Positions 13,111-25,100 of a DNA stretch of 64,000 nt are shown here, piece after piece; positions within the stretch are counted from its first letter, which is position 1; the number at the start of each line of letters is the position of its first letter. A model generated the notes under the pieces. That model saw nothing but the letters and a program-made list of their open reading frames with translations, was not told the DNA's origin and made no database searches. The position numbers and the translations under genes are program-made. This DNA is from Taeniopygia guttata (Eukaryota > Chordata > Aves > Passeriformes > Estrildidae): NCBI RefSeq assembly GCF_048771995.1, contig NC_133050.1, positions 6,372,501 to 6,436,500 on the forward strand, written 5' to 3'.

Positions 13111-14300
13111 GTCTAAATCTAAACTCCATATGAGAGTTTAGAGAAGGGTTTAGAGAAACCCTAAGTAAGAAACCCCAAACAGGGAAACCCCAAACGGAAA
13201 AACCGAAATGAGAAACCCCAAATGAGCAAAGGTGGAGTAAAATTCTGTAAAATCAGCTCAGCTGAAAATTCAGGAGTAGGAACCAGCTCCAAATCCAGCC
13301 TGGCACGGTTCAAAGTGGACTTGATAGAAAAGGAGGAGCAAGGATGGAGCAAACACCAAAACATCTGGCTGGCAGCTGCAGCCAAAAAAAATCCAGATGG
13401 AATTGGGATTCCTAGATGGGATCCACGAGGTGACAACAAGGAGGGGAATTAGGGACAGGAGATGTCCCCATGGCAGCAGGGTGACACAAATCTCCATCCC
13501 TCACGCTCCTCCTGGCTCGTTTTTGGGTGGAATTTGGGAATTCAAGCGGCAAGAGCAGCCCCAACGCTCAGCTCAGCGAATCCAGGACCGAGGAGCGCCA
13601 CCAGCCTGGAGCAAACACTCCAACCCAGCGTGGGGCTAATGAAGGGCTTTTATTCAAGAGGAAAATCAGCCGAGGTGTAAAAACAAACAGGGCTGAGCGT
13701 GTCAAGAGAGGCAGCAGGAAGGCACGAGGCGTGAGAGAGGTTAAAGGAAAAAATTCTGGGCACTGAGGAGCTCCCAGGGATGCTGGAAACATCTCCCACG
13801 TTTTCCCTGGAGATTTTTGGGCCTTTCAGAGCCTCCAGGGAGACACCATCCATGCTTTTTTGGATGATTTGGAAGGATTTATTCCATTTTCCAGCCAGCA
13901 GGCACTGGAGGGACTGGAAAAGGAAGGATGGAGTTTCTGGCCTGATCCTAAAAGTCAGGAGATGGGTGGCAAGGCAAGAGATCATTAAATGGAGATGATC
14001 AGAGAGGAAATTCTCAGAGCTGCGAGGAAAGAACGCTCAGACAGATCCAATTTTTGAAATCCAGGGCAGAGAGGGGGAAGATCCCACCTGGCATTGCCCA
14101 GGGATTGGGGAAGTGTTTAATTCCACATTCCAGCCAGGCCCAGAGGGAAAATGAAGGAATTCTGGGCACCAAGGAGCTCCCAGGGATGCTGGAAACATCT
14201 CCCACGTTTTCCCTGGAGATTTTCAGGCCTTTCAGGGCCTCCAAGGAGACGCCATCCATGCTTAGGGTGGTGGCAAACACGGTTTTTGGGTGATTTGGAA
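13110..14300. repeat. Spacer with a duplicated ~115-150 bp segment
   Basis: Two near-identical copies occur at about 13749-13885 and 14157-14308. Both hold 'ggagctcccagggatgctgg', 'aaacatctcccacgttttcc' and 'gatttggaaggatt'. The rest (13110-13748 and 13886-14156) is unique with no gene seen. The duplicate may be an old interspersed repeat rather than a local duplication. Confidence 0.7.
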
Positions 14301-14960
14301 GGATTCATTGTATACATTGTATTACATTGCATTACATTGCATTATATTATATTACATTATATTACATTACACTGTATTATATTACATTGTATTATATAAC
14401 ATATTTTATTATATTATTTATATTATATTTATTACATTACATTACAATTTATTATATTACATTACATTATATAATATAATATAATATAATATAATATAAC
14501 ATAATATAATATAATATTACATTATATTATATTATATTATATTATATTATATTATATTATATTTATTACATTACATTACATTTTATTATATTACATTATA
14601 TTACATTACACTGTATTATATTATATTACATTGTATTCTATGACATATTCTATTCTATTCTATTTATTACATTATATTATATTATATTTATTACATTACA
14701 TTATATTATATTTATTACATTTTATTATATTACATTACATAATATAATATAATATAATATAATATAATATAATATAATATAATATAATATAATATAATAT
14801 AATATAATATAATATAATATAATATAATATAATATAATATAATATAATATAATATAATATAATATAATATAATATAATATAATATAATATAATAAATATT
14901 ACATTATATTACATTATATTACATTATATTACATTATATTACATTATATCACATTACATT
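14300..14960. repeat. AT-rich pentanucleotide arrays in opposite orientations
   Basis: (TTATA/TTACA)n blocks alternate with reverse-complement (AATAT)n blocks: switches occur near 14470, 14515 and 14740, and a long (AATAT)n block spans 14740-14895. Adjacent opposite blocks form inverted repeats with hairpin potential. Confidence 0.95.
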
Positions 14961-15540
14961 ATATCCCCACACCTGGCCCAGCCCTCCCCACCTGGCTGAG
15001 GGACGCTCCAGACCCCTGGGAGGGTTTGGAGGCTCTGGAGCGAGGAGGTGACACAGGTGTCACCCCGAGACACAGCTCGGGAAACGGGAACCGAGCAGCT
15101 CCGTCCTCCCGGTTCCTTCCCCCGGTTCCTTCCCCCGGTTCCTTCCCCCGGTTCCTTCCCCCGGTTCCGTGAGGGCAGTCCCGTTACCGGCGCCTCCGGC
15201 AGAGCGGCTCCGTGCCTCCGGGGCTGAATCAGCGCGATTTGTTGTGGCGGCACCTGCTGCACGCCGAACTCCTCCTCTCCCTCCTCTCCCTCCTCTTCCT
15301 CCTCTTCCTCCCTCCTCGAGTGATGCCGATGGGCGCTGCACCCACGCGGGCTGCAGGAGGAGGCAGGGAAAGGGTTAATAGGGAGCTCCCCCCGGGTGTG
15401 ACAGTGACAGGGGACATCCCAAAAAAAAACCCCCCAGGAGAGCCAGCGGCACCCAAATTCCGCCTTTTCCAGAGGAAATGTCCCAGAGTGCTGCGTGTGG
15501 GGTCGGGAGACACCCACGGCCCTACAGAGCTGTCCTGGAA
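14960..15540. other. GC-rich spacer with short repeats
   Basis: Contains four tandem 12-bp units (ggttccttcccc) at about 15112-15165 and a TCC-rich stretch at 15270-15320. The flanking GC-rich sequence could be regulatory, but no gene is recognised. Confidence 0.5.
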
Positions 15541-15544
15541 CCCC

Positions 15545-15897
15545 AATCCCATCGATCCCATTGATCCCATCAATCCCATCCCATCCCATCGATCCCACCC
15601 CATCCCATCAATCCCATCCTATCCCACTGGTCCCATCCCATCGATCCTATCCATCCCATCAATCCCATCCCATTGATCCCATCCCATCAATCCCATCCCA
15701 TCCCACTGATCCCATCCCATCGATCCCATCCCATCCCACTGATCCCATCCTGTCGATCCCATCCCATCCCACTGATCCCATCCCATCCCATCCCATCCCA
15801 TCCCATCCCATCCCATCCCATCCCATCCCATCCCATCCCATCCCATCCCATCCCATCCCATCCCATCCCATCCCATCGATCCCATCCCATCCCATCC
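15545..15897. repeat. (CCCAT)n / GATCCCAT satellite
   Basis: Units of TCCCA with periodic GAT interruptions (tcccatcgatcccatccca), ending in a pure (TCCCA)n run at 15776-15876. The same motif fills CADM3 intron 8 at 42810-44030. Confidence 0.97.
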
Positions 15898-15944
15898 CTG
15901 CTCCCGGAGCCGAGCTTGGCTTCCCTCTGCTGCTCCCACCTCCC

Positions 15945-16665
15945 ACAGGCGCTTCCCGAGCCCTTCTCCAACTGGACAAGGAGTGAAAATCTGGGAAAAG
16001 CCTCCTGACCCCAAATTTTTTCCCACTGGGCAATTTTGGTCCCCTCCAGGGCCACGTCCGGACACGGGGGATGGAGCCGGAGGCGGTTCGGGGACGGGCT
16101 GGGAACGGCACCGAGCTGTTCCTGCCTCCCACGGGCGCTTCCCGAGCCCTTCTCCAACCGGGCAAGGACTGAAAATCTGGGAAAAGCCTCCTGACCCCAA
16201 ATCTGACCCCACCAGGTGATTTTGGTCCCCTCCAGGGCCACATCCGGACACGGGGGATGGACCCAGTGGTGGTTCGAGGATGGGCTGGGAGCGGCACCCA
16301 TGGGCGCTTCCCGAGCCCTTCTCCAACCAGACAAGGACTGAAAATCTGGGAAAAGCCTCCTGACCCCAAATCTGATCCCAAATTTTTTCCCACTGGGCAA
16401 TTTTGGTCCCCTCCAGGGCCACGTCCAGACACTGGGGATGGAGCCGGTGGCGGTTTGGGGATGGGCTGGGATCGGCACCCATGGGCGCTTCCCGAGCCCT
16501 TCTCCAACCGGACAAGGACTGAAAACCTGGGAAAAGCCTCCCGACCCCAAATCTGACCCCAAATCTGACCCCAGGAGGTGATTTTAGTCCCCTCCAGAGG
16601 ATGGAGGCGGTTCGGGGACGGGCTGGGAACGGCACCGAGCTGTTCCTGCCTCCCACGGCACTTCC
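15945..16665. repeat. Tandem repeat of ~180-190 bp, 4 copies
   Basis: Each copy contains 'gcttcccgagcccttctcc', 'actgaaaatctgggaaaagc', 'ttttggtcccctccagggcc' and 'gacgggctgggaacggcacc'. Copies differ by small insertions. 16665-16920 is unique spacer. Confidence 0.9.
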
Positions 16666-16919
16666 CACGGGGATTGTGACTAACGGAGCCGTCCCTGGCA
16701 CAGCTCCGGTGCCGGAGCCTCAGAGGAGCCGTGAGGGGTCGGTGCCTGCGGGAAACGGATTTTGTAAAGAGTTTTTAGGTTAATTGGAATAAAAGTTCTG
16801 GAAGAGCCTCTCGGTTGCCCCATGGATGGGGCAGAAAAAGGGAATTTTGTGACAGATGTCAAACTGGGGAAGGGCTGCAGGTGACAGTGCCACAAGGGGT
16901 TAATGCTCCTCGGGAAAAG

Positions 16920-17900
16920 AGCTGGGGGTGACACCCCAGCATAGGTGACACCCCAGTGAGGGTGACATCGCAGTGAGGGTGACATCCCAGCATTGGTGAC
17001 ATCCTAACATGGGTGACATCCCAGTGAGAGTGACACCCCAGCACAGGTGACACCCCAGCACAGGTGACACCCCAGCATAGGTGACACCCCAGCATAGGTG
17101 ACATCTCCGTGAGGGTGACACCCCAGCATAGGTGACATCGCAGTGAGGGTGACATCGCAGTGAGAGTGACACCCCAGTGAGGGTGACACCCCAGTGAGGG
17201 TGACATCGCAGTGAGGGTGACATCCCAGCATTGGTGACATCCTAACATAGGTGACATCCCAGTGAGAGTGACACCCCAGCACAGGTGACACCCCAGCATA
17301 GGTGACATCTCCGTGAGGGTGACACCCCAGCATAGGTGACACCCCAGCATAGGTGACATCTCCGTGAGGGTGACACCCCAGCATAGGTGACATCCCAGTG
17401 AGGGTGACACCCCAGTGAGAGTGACACCCCAGCACAGGTGACATCCCAGTGAGAGTGACACCCCAGCATAGGTGACATCCCCATGAGGGTGACACCCCAG
17501 CACAGATGACATCCCAACATGGGTGACATCCCAGTGAGAGTGACACCCCATCACAGGTGACAGCCCAGCACAGGTGACAGTGACACCTCGGTGACATCCT
17601 AACAAGGGTGACACCCCAGTGAGAGTGACACCCCATCACAGGTGACAGTGACACCTCGGTGACATCCTAGCAAGGGTGACATCTCAGCACAGGTGACTTC
17701 TCACTAAGAGCAACACCCCATCACGAGTGGCACCCCAGCATAGGTGACATCCTCACAAGGGTGGCATCCTCACATAGGTGACATCCCAGTGGGAGTGACA
17801 TCTTAGGACAGGTGACATCCCAGTGAGGGTGACACCCCAGCACAGGTGTCACCCTAGCATAGGTGACATCCTAGCAAGGGTGACACCCCAGCACAGGGCT
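16920..17900. repeat. Minisatellite, 18-bp units
   Basis: About 50 units of ggtgacaccccagcatag and ggtgacatcccagtgag. The unit is a multiple of three, which leaves long minus-strand frames open. Confidence 0.95.
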
Positions 17901-18765
17901 CATCCCGGGGACACCGAGGGGATCGCGGGGACCTCGGGGACCTCGGGGATCTCGGTGACCTCGGGGATCTCGGTGACCTCGGGGATCGCGGGGACCGAAG
18001 GGAACCGAGGAGATCGCGGGGACCGCGGGGACCTCGGGGTTCTCGGTGACCGACGGGAACCGAGGGAATCGAGGGGGCGGTGGGGATCTCGGGTTCCTCG
18101 GGGACCTCGCTGACCGGGGGGAATCTCAGTGACCACGGGGTTCTCGGTGACCGGGGGGATCTCGGGTTCCTCGGGGATCTCGGTGACCGGGGGGATCTTT
18201 GGTTCCTCGGGGATCCCGGTGACCGGGGGGATCTCGGGTTCCTCGGGGACCTCGGTGACCGGGGGTGACCGGGGGATCTCGGGTTCCTCGGGGGGATCTC
18301 GGTGACCGGGGGTAACCGGGGGGATCTCGGTGACCGGGGGGATCTCGGGGACCTCGGGGACCGGGGGGTTCTCGGTGACCGGGAGGAACCGAGGGAATCA
18401 CGGCGACCGAGGGGATTTCGGTGACCGAGGGGATCTCGGGGACCGAGGGGACCGAGGGGACCACGGTGACCGCGGGTTTCTCGGGGTTCTCGGTGACCGG
18501 GGGGATCTCGGGTTCCTCGGGGATCCCGGTGACCGGGGGGATCTCGGGTTCCTCGGGGATCCCAGTGACCGGGGGGATCCCGGTGACCGAGGGGATCTTT
18601 GGTTCCTCGGGCATCCCGGTGACCGGGGGGATCTCGGTGACCGGGGGTATCTCGGGTTCCTCGGGGATCTCGGTGACCGGGGGGTTCTCGGTGACCGGGG
18701 GGATCTCGGGTTCCTCGGGGGGATCTCGGTGACCGGGGGTGACCGGGGGTAACCGGGTCCAGCCC
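17900..18765. repeat. G-rich CpG minisatellite upstream of CADM3
   Basis: Nested units of about 9-45 bp such as tctcggtgaccggggggatc and 'gggttcctcgggg'. CpG density is high and G-runs of 4-6 are frequent on the + strand. It ends about 220 bp upstream of the CADM3 TATA-like box. Confidence 0.95.
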
Positions 18766-19104
18766 CGCTCCCGCCGTTCCCGCCGCCGCCGCCCCGCGCG
18801 CACCTGCCTCCCGCGGGGAGCCGCGCGCGCGGCACGCACCACCCCTCCTCAGCCCGCGGGGGGGGCCGGCGGCCGGAGCGGGCGTGTTTACACGGGGGCC
18901 GAGGGGGGCGGCATCGGCGCGTTAACCCCCCCTCCCCTCTCCACCCCCCACACCCCCCGGCAGGAATGGTCTGTTCCTCGCGCTCTATTTAAGCCCCGCC
19001 GCTGCCGCACCGGCGCTCCAGAGCGGAGGAGCAGCGGAGGGAGCAGCGCCCGCCGCCCGCGCCGCGGCTCGGTTCGGCCGGCCCCGCCGGCTCCCGCCGC
19101 CACC
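18765..19104 (+). promoter_or_regulatory. CADM3: CADM3 promoter and 5' UTR, CpG-rich
   Basis: The CpG-dense segment carries a TATA-like tatttaag at 18986-18993, so transcription plausibly starts near 19015-19020, giving an 85-90 nt leader. The leader ends in an excellent Kozak context, gccgccaccATGc. A GGAATG (TEAD/MCAT-type) motif sits just upstream near 18963. The CpG-rich tract continues to about 19510. Confidence 0.7.
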
Positions 19105-19180
19105 ATGCAGCCGCCCGCCCTCCGCATCCTCCTGCTCATCGCCTGCTTCGCCAGCGCCCGCGGAAACCTCTCCCGCGACG
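19105..19180 (+). CDS. CADM3: CADM3 coding exon 1
   Basis: Encodes the start codon, a Leu/Ile-rich signal peptide and the start of the mature protein (NLSRD), with one base of the next codon. Donor is gtgagt at 19181. NLS is an N-glycosylation sequon also present in mammals. Confidence 0.93.
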
Positions 19181-22100
19181 GTGAGTGGCGGCACCGCCAG
19201 CGGGATAAGCTCCATCCCCATCCCCGCCGTGAGCTGTGGGGTGATGCGGGGACCGAGCGACAGGTGCGGGGAGCGGCGGCGGCGCCGTTATGTGGGTCAG
19301 GCAGGTGCCGCCCGCCCCGCCCCGCCCCGCCGCCGGTGCGGGTGCGGCTCCCCGGGGCGGCCGGCGGGGCTCAAGGTCACGGCGGCGCCGGTGCTGCCCG
19401 TCGTGTCCCCCCATGGCCGCGGCGGAACGTTCCAGACAGGCCCCGCCGGGCGGCGGCGGCGGCGCTCGGCCCCTCCCGGCGCTGCCCGCGGGGCGGGGGG
19501 GGCGGGCGGCGGAGGATGGAGAATCCCCCCGGTGGTGGCGGAGCTTGGCGGGGATACCGCGGAGGGGCGGATGGAGCCCCCCGGGGCACCGGAGGGGTGG
19601 ATGGAGCCCCCCGGAGCACCGGAGGGGACACCCGGAGGGGCGGATGGAGCTCCCCGGAGCACCGGCGGGGACACCCGGAGGGGCAGATGGAGCTGCCCGG
19701 GGCAGCGGAGGGGCAGATGAAGCCCCCCGGAGCACCGGCGGGTACACCCGGAGGGGCGGATGGAGCCCCCCGGGGCACCGGAGGGGCGGATGGAGCCCCC
19801 CGGAGCACCGGAGGGGACACCCGGAGGGGCGGATGGAGCCCCCCGGAGCACCGGCGGGTACACCCGGAGGGGCGGATGGAGCCCCCCGGGGCACCGGAGG
19901 GGCGGATGGAGCCCCCCGGAGCACCGGAGGGGACACCCGGAGGGGCGGATGGAGCCCCCCGGAGCACCGGCGGGGACACCGCGGAGGGGTGGATGGAGCC
20001 CCCCGGAGCACCGGAGGGGCGGATGGAGCTCCCCGGGGAAGCGGAGGGGACACCGCGGAGGGGCGGATGGAGCCCCCCGGGGCAGCGGAGGGGCGGATGG
20101 AGCCCCCCGGGACGGCGGATGGAGCCCCCGGTGCACCGGCGGGGACACCGCGGAGGGGTGGATGGAGACCTCCGGAGCACCGGAGGGGCGGATGGAGCCC
20201 CCCGGGGCAGCGGAGGGGCGGATGGAGCCCCCTGGGGCACCGGCGGGGACATCCATACCGGGGTAGGGCGGCTCCCCGGTGCCTCCTCCGGTGGGAGCCG
20301 CCGCCTCCCCCCCGGGATGAGCGGGGTGGGGGATGCTCAGCAGCGGCGGCCGCTCCCCGGTCCCACCGGGATGCTCGCCAGACAAAGCCGGTTCAGCGGG
20401 GATTCTGCGGGTGGGTCCCGGTGTCGGGAGTCGCCTGTCGCGACAGAAGCGATGCCGCTGTGTGTGTTTGGGTGGGGAGGTGCGGACGGGGGCTGGGCTG
20501 GGCTGGACCCGTCTCGTTGGGTTTGGGGGTGCTGGGGGGGCTCCATCCGCATCCCTGCGGAGCCGGGAGGGGGTCCCGAGGGCTGTGCCGGGTGGGAGGT
20601 GACACTGTGGGGACACGGCTGAGCCCACGCACCCATCTCCGTTGCTGTCACAGCCTCCGGGGGTTGGTGGCTTCGTTCCCATCCACGAATCCCGCGGATT
20701 TGTTGCTGGTTTTGGCCACGATCCTCCCACGGGCACCCGAAAGAGTCATTTGGGTGTGGGTGATGCTCAGCCCGTGGGGTTGGGGGTGGCTGTGACCTGG
20801 AGCTGTCCTGGGACAGGACACAGCCAGGATGGTGACACTGCAAGATTTCCTCCTGGGCTGGCTGTGCTGTGGCCCAACCCACAACTGGACAAACAGATCC
20901 CCCCGAAAAAAAATCCCCTTAGGAGCAGAGGAGATGCTTGGAAAGAAGTTGTTGTGTTTTCATGGTCGGTGCTTCATCTTGGAGCCATCCCCTGTCCTGG
21001 GGGAGAGGGATGGAGTCTCCTCCTTGGAGAAGGTTCCTCCAGAGCTCCACTACACCATGGTGGGGTGTGGAGGAACCTCTGGAAGCCACCCAGGTCCTGC
21101 TGGTGCACAAGAGGGCCCTGTCTGAGCTCTTGGCCGCCGTTGTGCTGCTGTCGGCACATTCGGCTGTTTGGGCTGTGCGTGGTTGTCCTTGTGTGAGGAT
21201 CATTCTCTCTCGGCGGGGTTATTCCACTCGGGAGTTGTGTAACCCTTTTGTTTGGACAGTGCCCTGGGAGGCCAAAATCAGATCGTTTGGGGCTGTTTTG
21301 TTTGGTTTTTTTTTATTTCTGGAGTTTTCTGCTTGGCCAGGCCACCCAGAGAAGCTCCTGTGACCCGAGGAGATGCCCTGCCCATGTGGGATGGGGCTTT
21401 TGTCATGCCCAGGTAACATCTGCAGGTCCAAACCCTTTTTTTGGACAATGCCCTGGGATGCCACCATGGGGCCAAAACCAGATCGTTTGGGGCTGTTTTG
21501 TTGTTTTTTTTTTTCCTGGGGCACTGGAGGACATGGGAAGGTTTGCAGAGATGCAGGTTCAGGGTGATGTCCCTGTCCTGCAGGGTGGCTTTTTATTTCT
21601 GGAGTTTTCTGCTTGGCCAGGCCACCCATGGAAGCTCCTGTGACCTGAGGAGATGCCCTGTCCATGTGGGATGGGGTTTTTGTCATGCCCAGGTGACATC
21701 TACAGGTCCAAACCCTTTTTTTGGACAATGCCCTGGGATGCCACCATGGGGCCAAAACCAGATCGTTTGGGGCTGTTTTGTTGGTTTTTTTTTTTCTGGG
21801 GCACTGGAGGACATGGGAAGGTTTGCAGAGATGCAGGTTCAGGGTGATGTCCCTGTCCTGCAGGGTGATTTTTTTATTTCTGGAGCTTTCTGCTTGGCCA
21901 GGCCACCCAGAGAAGCTCCTTTGGCCTGAGGAGATGATGCCCTGCTGCCCTACCCATGTGGGATGGGTTTTTTGTCATGCCCAGGTGACATCTGCAGGTC
22001 CAAACCCTTTTTTTGAACAATATCCTGGGATTACTTAGGACTGGTTTTTACCTTGGGGGAGATGTCCTCAGCCTGCTGAGATGAGGCAGCTTCAGGACAT

Positions 22101-25100
22101 TTAATGTGTCCTGCAGGATGATTTTTTTTATTTCTGGAGCTTTCTGCTTGGCCAGGCCACCCCTGGAAGCTCTTGTGACCCGAGGAGATGATGCCCTGCT
22201 GCCTCCCAACCTGCCCTGCCCATGTGGGATGGGGTTTTTGTCATGCCCAGGTGACATCTACAGGTCCAAACCCATTTTTTGGACAATGCCCTGGGAGGCC
22301 ACCAGATCACTTGGGGCAGTTTTTTCCTTGGAGCACTGGAGGACATGGGGAGATGTCCTCAGCCTGCTGAGATGAGGCAGCTTCAGGACATTTAATGTGT
22401 CCTGCAGGGTGATTTTTTTATTTCTGGAGCTTTCTGCTTGGCCAGGCCACCCAGAGAAGCTCCTGTGACCCGAGGAGATGATGCCCTGCTGCCTCCCAAC
22501 CTGCCCTGCCCATGTGGGATGGGGTTTTTGTCATGCCCAGGTGACATCTACAGGTCCAAACCCATTTTTTGGACAATATCCTGGGATTACTTAGGACTGG
22601 TTTTTACCTTGGGGGAGATGTCCTCAGCCTGCTGAGATGAACCAGTTTCAGGACATTTACTGTGTCCAGCAGGGTGATTTTTTTATTTCTGGAGCTTTCT
22701 GCTTGGCCAGGCCACCCAGAGAAGCTCCTGTGACCCGAGGAGATGATGCCCTGCTGCCCTGCCCATGTGGGATGGAATTCCACGAGGCTTTTTCCACCCC
22801 CAACCTCCAAGAAGGTGCCATCTGCGTGTCCTGCTGGAAGGTGGGAGATCCCAGGGGCGTGGTGGGATGCTGATGTTGTCTGGAGCAGCAGAATTCTTTG
22901 CTTGGTGATTTTTTTGGTGCTTTTCCTCCAAGGGATCCGTGTGAGGACCCCATTCCCAGTTCCATTAGGGCTCTCCATATGCTCCCAGTGCCCGTGCCAG
23001 CAGCAGCTCTTGGCTCTGGAGCTGAGGAAGCACGAAAAAGAAGGAGGGCGACCTCTCTGCATCACTCACTACCTGCTTGGCCTGATTTTGGATGACTTGG
23101 ATCAGCTGCCTGGGGGAAAGGAGCTGTTCCAGGCTGGAATCAGCGCTCAGGCAAAGGGGAGGGAGCAGAGCATCCCACAAAATCCTCCCCTCGGCTCTTA
23201 GGCTGGATTTGAGGCCAAAGCCCCGGGATCAGGCTCTGCAGAGGTGCCCAGACGGTGAGGGATGTGTTGGCATCGCTGCCAGGACAGGAATTCTGCCTCT
23301 GGCCTGACAAACCGTGGGGTTTGGCACGGCCAAAACCTCTGTTGGTGCTGTTTGAAGAGGAGAAATCCCAAAGGAATGGGGTGATGCTGCTGGAACATCC
23401 CCAGGTGTGGATACCCACCTTCCTCTGGAGGGAAAAAAAGGGGAAAAAAGCCCTTTTTGCCCAGGATTTCCTGCCTGGCAGCTCTCCTGCCTGCAAGATG
23501 CTGTTTCTTCTCCCCGTGCCTGACGTGTGCTGGCCTGGAAGGTGCTGCCAGCTCTGTGACACCCCCACAGTCAGATGGATCCGCTCCTCCTCCTCCTCCT
23601 CCTCCTCCTCCTCCTCCTCCTCCTCCTCCTCCTCCTCCCGGTTACTGGGGCAGCTCAGCTTGAACCATCTGGTCCAGTTCTGGCCACTCTGCTCGTGGCC
23701 AGCAGAGCCTTCATCGGGTGGAGACCAGCAGAGCCTTCATTGAGTAGAAACCAGCAGAGTCTTCATTGTGTGGAGACCAGCAGAGTCTTCATCAGGTGGG
23801 GACCAGCAGAGCCTTCATCAGGTGGAAACCAGCAGAGTCTTCATCAGGTGGTGATGCCAGGCTGGGTGTGATCCTCTCTGATGCCCCAACTCCTCCACCC
23901 ACTTGTGAGGGGCTGCAATTCTCCATCCTCCCCTCCCAAAAATCTCTTCTCAATGAAGTCTTCCTCCTTCTGACCTTTCTACCTTTTCAATGCCAATATG
24001 ACAAATGAACTCTTGGTAGAACTCCCATTCCTTGTCTTCAGTTGGTTTCAGAGCAGAGGAGGCCCACGATTGTTTTATGTCCCTAAAAGCAATTTTTCAG
24101 TTTGAGTTGGGATTTGCTTTGAGGTGTCTGCACTGGTGTCCACAGACAGCTTGGGGAGATGTTCCAGAGTTTTGGGATGTGCTTTGGAGATGTTCCAGAG
24201 TTTTGGGATGTGCTTTGGGCTGTCTGGGTGTCCACACACACCCTGGGGAGATGTTTCCAGAGTTTTGGGATGTGCTTTGAGGTGTCTGCTTTGGTGTCCA
24301 CAGACACCCCAGGGAGATGTTCCAGACCTTGGATGTGCTTTGGGCTGTCTGGGTGTCCACACACACCCTGGGGAGATGTTTCCAGAGTTTTGGGATGTGC
24401 TTTGAGGTTTCTGAACTGGTGTCCACAGACAGCTTGGAGAGATGTTCCAGAGCTGGGATGTGCTTTGGAGATGTTCCAGACCTTTGGATGTGCTTTGGGC
24501 TTTCTGCTTTGGTGTCCACAGCTGGACCCCCACACACCCCAGGGAGATGTTCCAGAGTTGGGATGTGCTTTGGGATGCCTGCACTGGTGTCCCCACACAC
24601 CCCAGGAAGATGTTCCAGAGTTTTGGGACGTGCTTTGGAGGTGTTCCAGAGTTTTGGGATGTGCTTTGAGATGTGGGGACTCTCCAGGACCTGCTGGAAT
24701 GGCTGGAGTTGTCTCAGGGCAGGTTTAGGTCGGATATTTGGAAAATCCATCTTTCCCCAGAGGGTGGTGAAGCCCTGAGGAGCTCCTCAGGGAATTATCC
24801 CGTTCCCAAAGCTGCTGGAGCTCCAGGAGAATTTAGACAACATTCCCGGGGACAATCTGGGATTTTTGGGGTATCTGTGGATCCTTTTCCACTCTGACCA
24901 TTCCACAATTTTATTTTTGGCAGGTCAGGCAGGAGGCGTTGGCAGGAGAGGAGCAGAGCTGCCAAAGCTTCCCCATGCCTGAATTTTATTTAAAATTAAA
25001 AATCCTCTCCCACAACCTCATCCTGGAGCACTTTGGGGGGTGACAACAGCTCAGGACATCAGGCTCGGGGTGGCTTTGGGGCCACCAAACCCTTTTTTTT

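Noticed and set aside
15619-16701. Minus-strand open frame of 360 codons
   Set aside because: It runs through the ~190-bp repeat and the (CCCAT)n satellite; its Trp-Asp-Gly-Met repeats come from the pentanucleotide.
18739-20795. Very long overlapping frames in the CADM3 5' region (501-627 codons)
   Set aside because: GC-rich DNA and the intron 1 array lack stops. The real CADM3 frame starts at 19105 and is spliced at 19180.
22743-23201. Possible exon in CADM3 intron 1 (frame with a charged, mixed-residue stretch near 22990-23160)
   Set aside because: The composition looks protein-like, but no homologue is recognised and no phase-1 acceptor and donor pair bounds it.
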